From NCBI RefSeq assembly GCF_943734655.1, contig NC_071355.1, positions 70,127,449-70,191,448 of the forward strand: DNA of 64,000 nt, written 5' to 3'. Below, in pieces: positions 23,255 to 34,944 of the stretch (its first letter is position 1; every line of letters starts with the position of its first letter). Made by a program: the position numbers and the translations under genes. This DNA comes from Sabethes cyaneus (lineage: Eukaryota > Arthropoda > Insecta > Diptera > Culicidae). The notes under the pieces are model-generated. The model did not search any database. It saw nothing but the letters and a program-made list of their open reading frames with translations, and was not told where the DNA came from.

Positions 23255-23443
23255 CACTCAAGTACTTTTTTACACGGTTTGTTTTTTCGAATATTGAGAA
23301 CGGGGCTATTTAGGGATCATTCATTTATTTCTCAATACGTTTGGGAGAGGCCCGACATTCGTCACGTATTTTGTAAATGGTCCCTAAATTGCACCGTTCT
23401 TGAGTAATCGAAAAAAACAAACCGTGTAAAAAAGACTCGAGTG
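23255..23443. mobile_element. TA-flanked MITE, 189 bp
   Basis: The left end CACTCAAGTACTTTTTTACA and right end TGTAAAAAAGACTCGAGTG are near reverse complements, with TA outside both. The arms continue with ACGGTTTGTTTTTTCGA and its complement, so the element is mostly inverted repeat. Its terminal CACTCAAGT word is shared with the MITE at 6848-7156. It is inserted in repeat X. Confidence 0.75.
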
Positions 23444-24261
23444 TATAGATAGTAGAGTGTCCCAAAATAGCACTATGTCAGAAAACCCGGGGGCTCACCC
23501 CTCAAATGATAGCTCAGGGTGTCACAACAAAACTTTTATATGACGTCAACTTTGGTTGACGCGATTTAGGGGTCGCACATTTGAGTTTTATGAAAAAATG
23601 GCATTTTTCAGGAGTAGATTCAAAAAAATATTTTTAGAAATGTTAAAGTAGGTGAAACAAGGTACCCTACTATTTTTTTCACAATCATTGAGATCTGATA
23701 CATTCAAAAAAAAGTTATGGTGGCATGTCTGGAGTCATATTTGGTTACAAAAATTTATTGAATTCGGCAAAAATTTAAAATTTTCGAAATTCCATTTAAA
23801 TAAACGTCAAAACAGGGTATCGAACGGTGTCTCAGAGTAATGAGCTACACTGCATTGATAGGAAATTTTATGACGAACAACTTTGCCGAAGAAAGTATGG
23901 GCGTATGTTCAAATCTCACTGAGGTATTCACGTTTTTCTGAAGGCGGAGCATAACATATTTTCGTAATTTTTAAATTTTAGCAGTTCCACGTGAAAAAGG
24001 TAAATGATAAAACTTTTGTTCTATTTGCTTCATTAGTTCTCGAGTTATGCAGAAATTCGTGTTTCATTTGTATGGGAGCCCCCCCCCCCCCCTCTTAGTG
24101 GGGGAAGGGGTCTCTAACCATCACTAAAACCTTTCCTAGCCCCAAAAACCTCTACATGCAAATTTTCACGCCGATTGGTTCAGTAGTTTTCGATTCTATA
24201 AGGAACATACGAACAGACAAACAGGCAGAAATCCTTTTTTATAGGTATAGATTTCTATAGT

Positions 24262-24530
24262 CTTTACATGTCAAGAAGGCGAGAACAGCAGCGCCCCATA
24301 TTGCTGCTTTGCGGAACTCCAGAGACGTTTGCAAATTTAGAGGAAACACAAGAAGCAAATTTCACAAGCAGTACTCTACCACGAACGTACGCGCTTAGGC
24401 ATTGTATCATCTGTGGAAAGGTACCGAGCCGCGAAAGTTTGCGCAATAATATTGCATGGTCAATACGATCATAGCTGCCTTCAAATCTGCAAAAATTACA
24501 TCAACTTTCTTCTTGTTCTCCATTGAAAAG
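24262..24530 (-). pseudogene. LINE RT fragment, palm 5' part
   Basis: Minus-strand pieces read DLKAA and, after a frameshift, YDRIDH (first catalytic Asp block), then RKLSRLGTF and VSGVPQSSNMGR, corresponding to the GIPQGSxLGP block. The fragment stops there, exactly where the separate fragment 25195-26085 begins. Old, frameshifted copy. Confidence 0.7.
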
Positions 24531-24599
24531 AGAAACTTCATTGAACTGGAAACGTGGAATAGATAAGCATTTTAGTTTCCAATAGACGAGGGAACTGGT

Positions 24600-25060
24600 A
24601 GAAAAAAGTAATAAAACAAAGGTACAGCATCCCTAGGGTGGGACAAGATATGAAGGGAAAATGGCGAAAAAATAGATAATGGAAATGTCATTGAAATGGC
24701 ACTTCCCCGGGGCGTAGTTCGTTACCTTTTACCAAGCTATATGATCACAGTAAGGGAAAAATAAGGAATAAAAATGCGAATAACGAAAGAAATAATTGGA
24801 AATGAACAAAGTAAATGAAAAGAGTTAAAATTAAATTAAAATATAGAATTTAAAAAAAATAAAGAAAATAGGGAATGTCTAGTGGAAAATGTGCACGAAA
24901 GTGGGAAATAATATGGCAATTGGAAAGAAAAATAGAAAATGGAAGTGAGTAAGTAGACTAGGGAAATGGGCAACAAATTGAAAGGAAAAAACAAGAGAGC
25001 GAAGTGAAAAACGAAATTGTAAGATATGAGAAATAAATAATGGTGAATGATAACTTCTAT
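24600..25060. repeat. Purine-rich low-complexity DNA
   Basis: A/G-dominated plus strand with GGAAATG/GAAAAAT words. The minus-strand hydrophobic frames 24836-25192 are composition artefacts. Confidence 0.55.
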
Positions 25061-25194
25061 TACGCATTCGTGCCAACGTAATGGAGAAGAAAAAATAACC
25101 GAAATAATCCATCTAGACCTATTACAATAGTCACAACAACAAAATTTTATAATTTCTAAGCATATTTGTTTATTTGTTGTAAAAAATAACATCT

Positions 25195-26085
25195 AACAAA
25201 GTGATTGTCTTAATGATAAAACTAACAATACACAAACACAAAGAGCACAGTTATCTACGAAGCCGTAACTTAAACGCTTAAAGTGGTAGTGTTGAAGGTA
25301 AGCAACGCCGTTGAAACTTGTCGACATATAGCGGATAAGATCATGTTGTCCGTACGATACACTTCGATGGGGTAAAAACATGGGCCTCAACGGTCTTTTC
25401 AGTACGTACAAGTTTAGATGCTGCAAAATACTCCAAGCATCAATTTCGCCGGACAGAACTTTTGCCACCAACACAGCTTGCGCTTCGAATCATCTACGTT
25501 CCAGAATCTGTATTCCAAGAAGCTGACAGCGCTCGGTGTATGCCGGTAGCTGGAATCGATTACACCATGGGAGGAAACGTAGAGTATATCGCATGAATTT
25601 CCGCTGCACGGCTTCTATTCTTGAAATCCAATTAGCATTAAAAGGACACCAAACAACCGAGTTGGTCTCAAGAAGAGATCGCACCAAGCAACAATGAAGC
25701 GATCGAAGGCACAGGCTCGTGAAATTCGTAGTGTGGGCCAAATGTAAGCGGGGAATCCAAGGTTACACCCAAATCTCGAACCAGGTTTACTCTAGCAACT
25801 ACCTGACCACACATTGTGTTATTAAATATCACTGGGCAGGATTTTCGGTGAAATGAAATCACACAGCACTTCTCGATACTAACAGTAAGTAGATTTCTGA
25901 AACACCACTGCACGAAAATGTCTACTAAACTCTGGAGTTCTAGACAGTCCGCGGTACTCCTGACGATCATGAACAATTTGATATCATCTGCAAATGGCAA
26001 GTGGTAATCGTCTGGAAGCAAGGCCGATATATCGTTAATAAACATCATGAAGAGCAGCGGTCCTAGATTGCTGCCTTGCGATGAG
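25195..26085 (-). pseudogene. LINE RT fragment, palm 3' part to C-terminus
   Basis: Reading down from 26085 on the minus strand: SQGSNLGPLLFMMFINDI, LPFADDIKLF (active-site FADD intact), LVRDLGVTLDSPLTF, then in another frame CLRSLHCCLVRSLLE and RIEAVQRKFMRYTLR, and a C-terminal part near 25195-25474. This matches the second half of the LINE at 19560-22805 at superfamily level. Several frameshifts make it non-functional. Confidence 0.8.
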
Positions 26086-28896
26086 TAGACATATTTATAT
26101 AGTAGAATGGCAAAAAGTTAAACAAATTGGAAAAGCATATTCTGTCCTTTGGTATGAAATAAGAACACCGAAATATCCAAGAGTCTCAAAATATTCCATT
26201 TCTCTTCTAAATGGCTGTTTCGAAAGCTGACTGAGTTTTTCTAGAAAATCATAACCAAACACTTGGTTGGGTTAAACCCTTCCGAAAGCTTATTAGCAAA
26301 GAAATTAATTTTACTCCACCGCCAACGGTGACCGACCGCCGCCGTGGAGGTACGATTGAATGCGATATCCCTCTTTGTACCAGGCGGTGGAGTGGATCGA
26401 TTTTGGCCTTGAGCAACCGAATTGCTAACCATCCCGCATAAAGCTAATGCAATCTAGAAGGCGTTTCTGACAGTAAATTACATGAAAAGTGTTTTTCTCC
26501 CAGAAGAATCCTACCAGCTTAACTACGGAAACGCAAAAAATGATTATCTCGATGATTAATCACCGCAGATCCCAGCTCCAGCGTACTAGCGAACTCAGAA
26601 AACAGATTAAAAGGAATTCGACTCCTGTCAGCCACAGAACGAACTGTGTGTACCAAACCGACAGGAGCATTTGCTATGGTAGTATCAAAAATGGAATTAC
26701 CGGGTAGGAAAAGCTGAGTGCTAAATGACAAAGCAGTTCTCAATAGAAAGCACGCAGCACACATAAATTCGGTTCTGCATGAACAGCACTGAATGCGAGA
26801 TTTGACCATTCGTTCACACGTTGTTGAATATAAACAATTATTTTGCACCTGATCCAACTGTCAAAATATTATATATGAAGCATTTTAAACTGTCATGTTC
26901 AGCTCACAACGAAAAAAAACCTTGAACAAGTAACATTCAATAAAATTCATCTCCGAATCCGAATGAAAACGAATATTAATTTTGCGAAACGATTGGAGTT
27001 CTCTCGGGAACGCCCGCACGCAACAATCGACTACGTATGACACATGAACGGAAACGTGAACTGTCACTAAACCGTAGAATGCGAATCGATTTACATCCAT
27101 CCAAAACGGTGTACCTACCTTCAAAGAGTGGTACAATTCAAAGAGCATTACACAGCACCTCTTGGGCTTTGTTCCTTTGTCTGTACGAGTGTAGAATTCA
27201 GCTTCCTACCGAGTAATCTTCCCACCCAGCAGCATCCCAGCAGCAGCGGAGAAGCAACAGGAACGATGTGTGTCACGTTCCGCGTAAGATGTGTTCCATG
27301 AGAAACGAATATTCACATCATCCTTGCCGCCCCTCACCCTGAAGCAACACGGTATAGCTTCAAGCAACAAATATACTTACCACATATTGGCAGCTCGCAG
27401 TGACGCTGCATATGTTAGCCAGAAAAGCTCCAGCAAAGAGTTTCAGCAGCCAGCAGCGGGCTGTACGATCTGTGATTTATTACATGATCATATCAATTTG
27501 TCATACAATTTCTCCTTTTGACGTTTGCCTGAGTCTACCGGAAACTGATTTCTTGATAATTTAAAAAAATAATAAATATTTAATGACTGCATGAATATTT
27601 TGAAATATATTCTGCAAATCATAAGAAACGGATGGCATTTCTAGAAAATCTTTCCAACAAAATAACAAAGCGTTACTTTTCAAAGAACTATTATTTGTAC
27701 GTTCCACTTTGAATATACAACTTATAACTCTTATCGACAACCTTTGATAAATTCTCATTCTCAGTATTCTACAACACGAGCAGGTATTGTATTGTAATGA
27801 ATAGACTCAAACATGCCTAGCTAGCAATGTCGAGAAACAGTTTTGCCTCCCGTTCTAATAGAAGTTTACCAGTAAAGAGTTTCCGTACTTCTGTCTAATA
27901 GTAGGTAATACTGCTCTGCTATGGGAGAAACACACATATCACTTGCTTTGAACTGTGCCTGTATGAAATATTCTTTAATCGTATGAATGTATGTGGATCA
28001 CGCTCGAACGTCAATCAGTGCTAAGAACGTGCACATTACAATGCGTTTCAATACATCCGAGAAATGTAACCTCAAAGCCGACAAATATCACAATCGAGGT
28101 AAATTATCTGCTGCTGCCAATATTGTCATCTACCGTACCTACCTATAGCTTTGATTTCGAACTGGATATTGCCGACTTCTGTATATTGTCCTCGAATAGG
28201 ATTGAATAATGATATACAACAGATAATTAGTGATACAATTTATATACAATTGAGAATACCGATCAGGGAAAATAGAAACATAAAGTAAATGGCGAATTAT
28301 AAAATTAAATTATTTATTTTTCCTTTCTCATGCTTTTTACATTTACATTTACACTTCCTTGAAAAATTTGAATGTGTCTGGCAAGGAAAGAATAATTTTA
28401 GTTCCTCTTTGCAAAAATATACGTTTCGTGAATAAAAACAAAACACCATGCGCCACCATTACATTAGCACAACTTCCCTTAAAGAAATAAAAAATCTGCA
28501 TTTCTTGTTTTTACTCTAAATACATGTTATGCAAAAACGTCAACTTTCACAACTTTCTTTAAAAAAGTATAAAAATTGTGAATCTTCTTGGTCTTCAAAC
28601 CGCGAAAACACAGATTTTATGCTTTCGCAGTTATAAAAATTAGAGTCAAGCCAATAATACCACAAGAAGTGGATGAAAAAATACCATAAACCTAAGCTGT
28701 CCGGCGACGCGCGTGACAAACTTCATGCTAAAAGACACCATTCCTGTAAAATCAATTTTGTTCAAATTTTATGTTCCTGCATTTACTCAGAAGCTAAACA
28801 TATCGGAATCAACTTCTTTTTGCTTTGTTCGTAAACGTTCAGAGAAGACTTATAATTTTTGAACGTAGTAAATAACATGCAGTCTAAAAAAATATA
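26086..28896. other. Unassigned region
   Basis: About 2.8 kb with no supported gene. Some 60-110-codon frames lack recognisable domains. Around 27220-27460 the sequence is GC-richer with CAGCAG words (CCCAGCAGCATCCCAGCAG), which could be transcribed leader sequence, but nothing confirms it. Confidence 0.4.
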
Positions 28897-29813
28897 GAGT
28901 AGGGCGGGGCATAAGTGCGATGTTTGAAGTTGTCATCAATTGTCGCGAGATATATAGAAGGACAACAACAAAATATATTTTATAGTGATGCAGCTACTAA
29001 ATGTCTTTACATTCAACTATAAATCATCTGGAACAATAGTGTTATTGAAAATAAATTCTTCATTCTTCTGATCAAGTGCCGATTCGCACTTTTACCCCAC
29101 TAGCGGGGCAAAAATGCAAATACCGCGGGGCAAACGTGCGAAGCTCGAATCCATGAAATTAGCACAGCAGTAGCAAGCAAAACCATATTATCTTCAATCT
29201 GCGTTATGTATCGGTAAGGATTATTCTCAATTTACACCATTTCTATTTTGCGCGGTTGTATTGCAGCCTCCGACAGATCGAAACTTTCCCAAACGTTTGT
29301 TTTTTGTTTCATCAGCGGAAAAACATTGTTTTCCTTCGACCAACATCTGTAGAGCACACAGTTTTCTGCAGATCTTCCATTTCTAGTATCTGTAATATAG
29401 TGCCAAAAGCTGTATATAATTAGCTATACATTTTTGCCTCGTCCATGAATCGCACTTTTGCCCCACTAGGCGCTTGACGGGGTTTGATTAAATTCTGGAA
29501 AAGCGAAATATATTTTGTAAATTCTTCTAACCGCAATTTCAATAGAGATATCTGAGTGATGTAAAACGCTGCTACAATTTGTCAACAAGTAATATCCTCC
29601 TGTTGATATCGTATTTGCCGTACAACGAAATATTACATCAAAACCGTTCTAAAATAACATTTACCCATAACTCAGCAACTATGCTTCGTAAACAACAAAT
29701 GTTTATGATAGATTTAAGCTGTCAAAGTACTCACCCATCCATGCCAATGTAGTCAATTTACTCGGAATCCGCAGTGATAAATCATTGAATCGCACTTTTA
29801 CCCCTCCTTACTC
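28897..29813. mobile_element. TA-flanked inverted-repeat element, 917 bp, non-coding
   Basis: The left end GAGTAGGGCGGGGCATAAGT and the right end (reverse complement GAGTAAGGAGGGGTAAAAGT) form imperfect terminal inverted repeats of about 25 bp, with TA directly outside both. The motif CGCACTTTTGCCCCACTA, or its reverse, recurs internally at about 29090, 29130 and 29450. No frame of note is present. This fits a Tc1/mariner-type non-autonomous element. Confidence 0.7.
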
Positions 29814-30234
29814 TATCTATTCCAATTTTTTTTTCAGGTTTTATTTGATTTACAAACCTCATACGGATATGTCTATGTCACAATCCTTCTACGGACAATC
29901 CTCATACGGATGTGTCTATGTCACAATCCTTCTGATTTTCTTATTTTTTGTTTTACTCCAAACCTATTTTCTCAGTTTTGCCACATGAAAATTACTTCCA
30001 AACTGGCTTGTATGGTTTTCAGTTTTACTCAACTCAAATGTGTAAAAGAAAAACAAAATTACGAAAATATTGACGATGGCTCTTGATGGCTCAACCAAGT
30101 TAGCGGTTGTATTCCAGGTGAGGAGCGGCACACGACAGCGTTTGATCAGCGGAACGGGCGGCTGAATTAAGAAATGTGATGCGGCTGTAGCGTGGCCCTA
30201 GCTCCTAGCAAGACAACCTACCTATATCAATTTA
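29814..30234. other. Unassigned spacer between two elements
   Basis: AT-rich sequence containing a direct duplication: CTCATACGGATATGTCTATG, then CACAATCCTTCTACGGACAA, then CTCATACGGATGTGTCTATG (about 29860-29930). No gene supported. Confidence 0.5.
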
Positions 30235-31505
30235 AAGGATGTCCCACATCAAATTGCATCACGGAGAAAACGCTGTATAAAATCTATTTCTATTTCTCTT
30301 GAAAATTTTGGTATTTTCTCTTCAAAATTTGGGTAGAAGTTATTTACCCTGCATTTTAATCACTGTCAGTGTTTCAAAAATCGAAAAAAAAACTGGTGCA
30401 AGCACCTGGAAAATCCTCAACACTGTCATCGAGACAGCGGAAAACAACTCGGAATCATGCAGTCAACGGTGAGTCGTGTGATTAAAAGTTACTACCGTAC
30501 GAAACTCTGAGCATCGAACGGAAGGATAAATGCGGTCAGAATGGATGTTCTATTAGTGATCAGGATCACAAGCGTGTCGTGAAAGCGATTAAGCAGAATC
30601 TCAATGCTTCGGTCAGGGATGTGGCCAAAAAGTTGAATCTTTCCAAGTCTTTCGTTCAGAGAGCCAAAGACCGGGGAGGGACCGCACACGTACAAAGTGC
30701 AGAAGGCTCCAAATCGTGACGAACGGCAAAATACGGTGGGAAAGTCACGCGCCCAGAAACTGTATACCCAGATGCTGACGAATCCTCACTGTTTCATCAT
30801 GGATAATAGGAGTTACATCGAGGCAGACTTCCGGGGCTTCTGTTCGTCACCGCCCAGCACAAGTTTGTTATTCAGGAGGAAGTAAGGAAGCAGAAACTTT
30901 CAGTGTTTACCAAGAAATACATGATTTGGCAAGCGATATGTTCATGTGGCAATCGGAGTGCGCCGTTCGTGACTACCGGGAATGTAAACAGGCAGATCTA
31001 CCGATTTACCTCAAGGATTGTCTACAAAAACGTCTGCCTCCCCTGTTGAAGCAACACGAGGGCCCTACGGTCTTCGGGCCGGATATAGCTTCATGCCACT
31101 ATTCGAGGAATGTCATGGAGTGGTACGAAGTCAACGGGGGGGTCACATTCGTACCCAAGGACATAAACCCCCCCTAAGGAACTAAGGCCCAATGAAAAAT
31201 ACTGGCCTATTAAGAAGCAGGCACTACGGAAACATCCCAAAAAGGTCAAATCTGAGGAAGACATGAAGAAAAAGTGGGTTTCCGTACAGAAGAAGCTGCA
31301 GCCAGATGTACAAAACTTTTTGAGTGGAGTTAAGCATAAGGTGCGAGCATACAGTTATGGTATTGGATTGAATGAATTAAATATGACAAAAGCTTACTAA
31401 TGGTTAATGTGTTATATTTTATTGTCTGAAAGTTTGAAAAGGATCGGTTAATTAAGTATTTTTCTACAGCGTTTCTTCCGTGATGCAATTTGATGTGGTA
31501 ACCAA
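30235..31505 (+). mobile_element. Mariner-family transposon, DD37E-type, defective
   Basis: Terminal inverted repeats of 34 bp (30244-30277 and 31465-31498; CCACATCAAATTGCATCACG at the outer end) match at 32 of 34 positions. The space between fits a 1.25 kb mariner-type element with a single transposase gene. DD37E elements (ITmD37E) are known chiefly from mosquitoes, which supports the host assignment. Confidence 0.82.
30440..31375 (+). pseudogene. Mariner (DD37E-type) transposase pseudogene
   Basis: Successive frames give helix-turn-helix-like pieces (MQSTVSRVIKSY; ASVRDVAKKLNLSKSFVQRA), the catalytic region around MDNRSYIEADF, the second-Asp block FGPDIASCHYSRNVMEWYE, VTFVPKDINPP, and after a frame break NEKYWPIKKQALRKHPK, where the Glu is the third catalytic residue. 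The C-terminus ends near LQPDVQNFLSGVKHKVRAY. An extra Gly codon in a run of G, an in-frame stop after NPP and several frameshifts make it inactive. The intact enzyme would cut and paste the element at TA sites. Confidence 0.82.
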
Positions 31506-31990
31506 ATGGAACATTTTCATAATCTATTGAGTGCAGACGCTTGAGTAGACGCTCCTTGAGGTAGTTCTGCCCGTTTACAGTCCGGGTAGTCGCGAACGGT
31601 GCACTCTGTTTGCCACATGAGCAGATTGCTTACCAAATCATGTATTTCTTGGTAAACATTGAAAGTTTCAGCACCCTTACTTCCTCCAGAACATCGGTAA
31701 AGTACAGTAGCCCCGGAAGCTGCCGGAAATCCGCCTTGACGTAACTCTCAAATCCATGATGAAAGATTTGAGAATTTTCCAGGCGCTTGCGTAAAATAAA
31801 TTCTCGACGTTGCTGTTCGGGTGACGCCATTTTTCCCAATTTGCGAAGAACTGTCCGCGATAAAAATACAGTGTTAACAATACACTCTAAACTACTTCTA
31901 CCCAAATTTTCAAGAGAAAATACCCAATGGGTAAAACAGTTATAAAATATCGAACAGTTATAAAATATTTTTAATTTGCAGTACATCCGA
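31506..31990 (-). pseudogene. Second mariner (DD37E-type) copy, internally deleted, inverted
   Basis: On the minus strand an ATG at 31830 opens MASPEQQRREFILRKRLEN and then jumps directly to the catalytic region (SYVKADFRQLPGLLYFTD), so the DNA-binding middle is deleted. It ends near FTKKYMIW and continues in broken form (NGQNYLKERLLKRL) to about 31510. Its 5' leader (31890-31945, ACCCAAATTTTCAAGAGAAA) corresponds to 30300-30340 of the first copy. The two copies lie tail to tail. Confidence 0.75.
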
Positions 31991-32469
31991 AACATTTATT
32001 AAAAATGTAGCAATATTATGTATTGCATAGGACTTAGAATTTGCCTTAAACCTAATTGTACATTGTTTAACTTACAATATTTCATCACAAATCAGTTGGA
32101 GAAAAGTAGATGATTAAATTTTATTGCCAATTATGTTGAGATATGAACCCATTGTATCTCAGCAAACAAGCGTATGTAACAACGCTATAACGAACGCTTC
32201 CGCCATTGCGGCAGCCTAGTTTTAGGACTTTATACAACACGTGATTAAATGGTAAATTTTTTAGTTGCGTTTAACGCCTAGCTGGGCAAACTTGGTGCGT
32301 TTTGTCCACGGGCTTTGGCGTTCTGCCTCACATAATGATTTTGACTCTTGCCAAAAATCGTCAAAAATAACAAAAAATACTGGTTTTTGTTAGGAAATTT
32401 CACCAGGAGTAAGTGTAAAAAAGACCCCAAAGTCTTCTAGAAGTTGAAAAACATGGAAAAAACACGCTG
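31991..32469. other. Unassigned AT-rich spacer
   Basis: Nothing recognised between the mariner copies and the next LINE fragment. Confidence 0.45.
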
Positions 32470-33330
32470 TTGCTCTGCAAAATGATGTTTTGCTTAAGCG
32501 GTGCATTCTGCACCACCTTACCCTACGTAGATTCTACGACAACTGATATAGCCAACAAACCGAGCAAGTATTTTCAATCCGCGGCCGTACTAGCGAACAG
32601 CACAGTGGTTTCAGCGCCCTCACTGAAGTCACGTACAATTTTAGGGATGAAACCAAACTGTCGGGAAGCTTTTGAAATTTCCGTAGTACGATGTAAGTTA
32701 AAAGTAATTTTGGCTTCAAAGAGTATCGCAAGGTCATCGACTTCATCAAATATTGACAATATATGCTCATTTATTTGGAACCTAGTTGAAAACCACCGGA
32801 CTGGCGACTTAACATTTCGCGCATCTGATATCAAGCAAATTTTTCCTTCAACAATCAATAGACACATATAAGAGCCTCTGAGAGTACCTATAGAAAGAAC
32901 TACCGAATATAATCTAAAGTTATTAGCATACATTAGCTTAAATGCAATTTCAAGCAGCAATATTGTTGAAAACAGCAGATACAGGATCGGTCCCGTGTTG
33001 CTTCCTTGAGGAAGACCTGAGAAGTTGGTAAATCGATAAGAGAGGTAGGAGTCAAGCTGCACACGTAGAACTCTGCCGCATATGTAGGAACTGGGCCATT
33101 TCGTAAAATTCCAATATGCGCAGAGTCGTGAAGTTTACTGCAGCAATACCAGTGGCTCCCAATCTTTTTTGGTTCGCGGAATCTCTGGCGAAATACCGTA
33201 AACTATTTTGCTGTGAACTAACTTTTTGGCGAACCTCCATTTGGGAAACGCTGATCTATACGATCGAACGCAACCTTTAAATCAGTATGTATAACAACAA
33301 TTTGTGCCTTTCATTTCATGATAGGATATA
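32470..33330 (-). pseudogene. Degenerate LINE RT fragment
   Basis: Minus-strand reading from 33330: LKVAFDRIDQ (first catalytic Asp block), LDSYLSYRFTNFSGLPQGSN and TGPILYLLF, then LMYANNFRLYS, where the active site reads YANN instead of Y/FADD. Downstream frames give DEVDDLAILFEAKITFN and a C-terminal piece at 32534-32770. The loss of both active-site aspartates shows old decay. Same group as the LINE at 19560-22805. Confidence 0.7.
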
Positions 33331-33479
33331 CAGGTAGATGTTAAATCCGTAAGATTCGTGCTTGCGGATCGACCAGGCATTAATCCGTGTTATATTTGAT
33401 GCTGATAATCAAGAGAACTTATGTTTTCTGAAAAAAAGAGAAAATAATGATTTTCTTGAGTGCTCGTCAGATCTAGCTA

Positions 33480-34790
33480 CACCTGGTCTTGCCACTACGC
33501 TTACTGTGCTCCTCTTCATCTTGTTCCTGCCGAATTCGATATGAAAACCATTTTTGCAGGATTGTTGTCCGGCATTCTAGCAACATGTCCTACCCAACGT
33601 ATCCGTCCAGCTTTAACCACTTTCTGAATACTAAGTTCGCCGTAGAGACGCGCGAGCTCGTGCTTCATTCGTCTCCATACACCGTTCTCTTGCACGCCGC
33701 CAAAAATTGTTCTTGGCACTCGCCGTTCGAAAACTACGAGTGCTCGCAGGTCCTCTTCTAGCAGTGTCCACGTTTCATGTCCGTAAAGGACAACCAGTCT
33801 AATTAGAGTTTAGTACAATGTGCTCTTTGTACAGAGTTTCAGATTGTTCGACCGCAAGGGTTTATGGAGTCCATAGTAGGCCCGACTTACGCTGATAATA
33901 CGGCTTTTAATCTCACGGCTGGTATTGTTGTCGTCTGATGCAAGTGAGCCAAGTCATCCCCGTCGAATACCACGGTACTACCTAAGCGGACCTTGTCGCA
34001 CTCAGAGCCGCCCGCCAGCTTATACTTCGTTTTAGACGTATTTATCTTCAACCCAGTCTTCTCTGCTTCGCATTTTAGTCTGGTGTACTGATCTTCCACC
34101 ACCTCAAATGTTCTGCCGACAACATCCACGTCGTCAGCAAAGCAGATAAATGAACTGGAGTTATTGAAAAGCGTGCCCCGCATTCCGATCGCCACTTGTC
34201 GCTAGTACCCTCAAGCGTTATGCTGAATAGCAGGCGGGAGAGACTATTTTCTTGTCGAAGTCCCCTGCGAGATTCGAATGGGTCTGACAACCCGAGACTG
34301 TCACACAGCACTACATCCCGTGCATCGTAGTAAGTTTTGTAAGCTTAGCCTGAAAGCCATTCCAGAATTTTCCATAGCTCTTGTCGGTTTACACTATCAT
34401 ATGCAGCTTTGAAATCAATGAACAGGTGATGCGTGGGGACACGGAATTTGCGGGAACTTCTGGAGGATCTACTGAAGGCTGAAAATTTGGTCCGTTGTAG
34501 ACCGACCCTCCAGGGAAACGGCCTGATAACTCTCCACGAATCTGTTGGTTATTGGCGATAACCGATGGAAGATGACTTGGGACAGCACTTTGGAGACGGC
34601 ATTCAGAACAGAGATCGCTCGGTAGGTTTCACATTCCAACTTATCGCCTTTCTTGTAGATAACAGGACAGATAACCCGGTCGTTCCACTCCTCCGGTATT
34701 CGTTCCGTATCCCAAATTGTCAGCAATCAATTGAAGCAAACAATTGGCCAACTTGTCCGGACCCATTTTAATAAGACATACGTGCACTTG
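33480..34790 (-). pseudogene. RTE-like LINE fragment, RT to near C-terminus
   Basis: Reading down from 34790 on the minus strand: IWDTERIPEEWNDRVICPV, YKKGDKLECETYRAISVLN, FESRRGLRQENSLSRLLFS, FICFADDVDVVGRTFEVVED (active site intact), INTSKTKYKLAGGSE, TIFGGVQENGVWRRMKHELA and GRIRWVGHVARMPDNNPAKM. The order is colinear with the element at 41430-44633 but with many frame breaks, and the endonuclease is missing. It is a 5'-truncated, inactive copy. Confidence 0.85.
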
Positions 34791-34944
34791 CCGTATTTAA
34801 AAGAAAGGAGTTGCGTACTTTTAGTGGAGTACAAATGGAAAGCGGAGAGAGGCGCAAGCATATGAATTATAAGGTGCAGGCACTCTATTGATAATAAAAT
34901 TGGTGGACAAGACACAAACACTCTATTGATACACTCCCATTTTT

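Larger units (their letters stand above)
19252..24250 (+). mobile_element. Interspersed repeat 'X' split by nested insertions
   Basis: The left part (19252-19424) starts CTAGCTGACCCGACAAACTT and the right part (22868-24250) ends CAGGCAGAAATCCTTTTTAT followed by AGGTATAGAT. An uninterrupted 5' fragment of the same repeat at 51955-52370 reads continuously across the junction (CTATGAAACCATGGGTAG), proving that 19425-22867 is an insertion. A second insertion, a TA-flanked MITE, sits at 23255-23443. A 14-C run is at 24079-24092. No coding region of its own was recognised. Confidence 0.7.
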
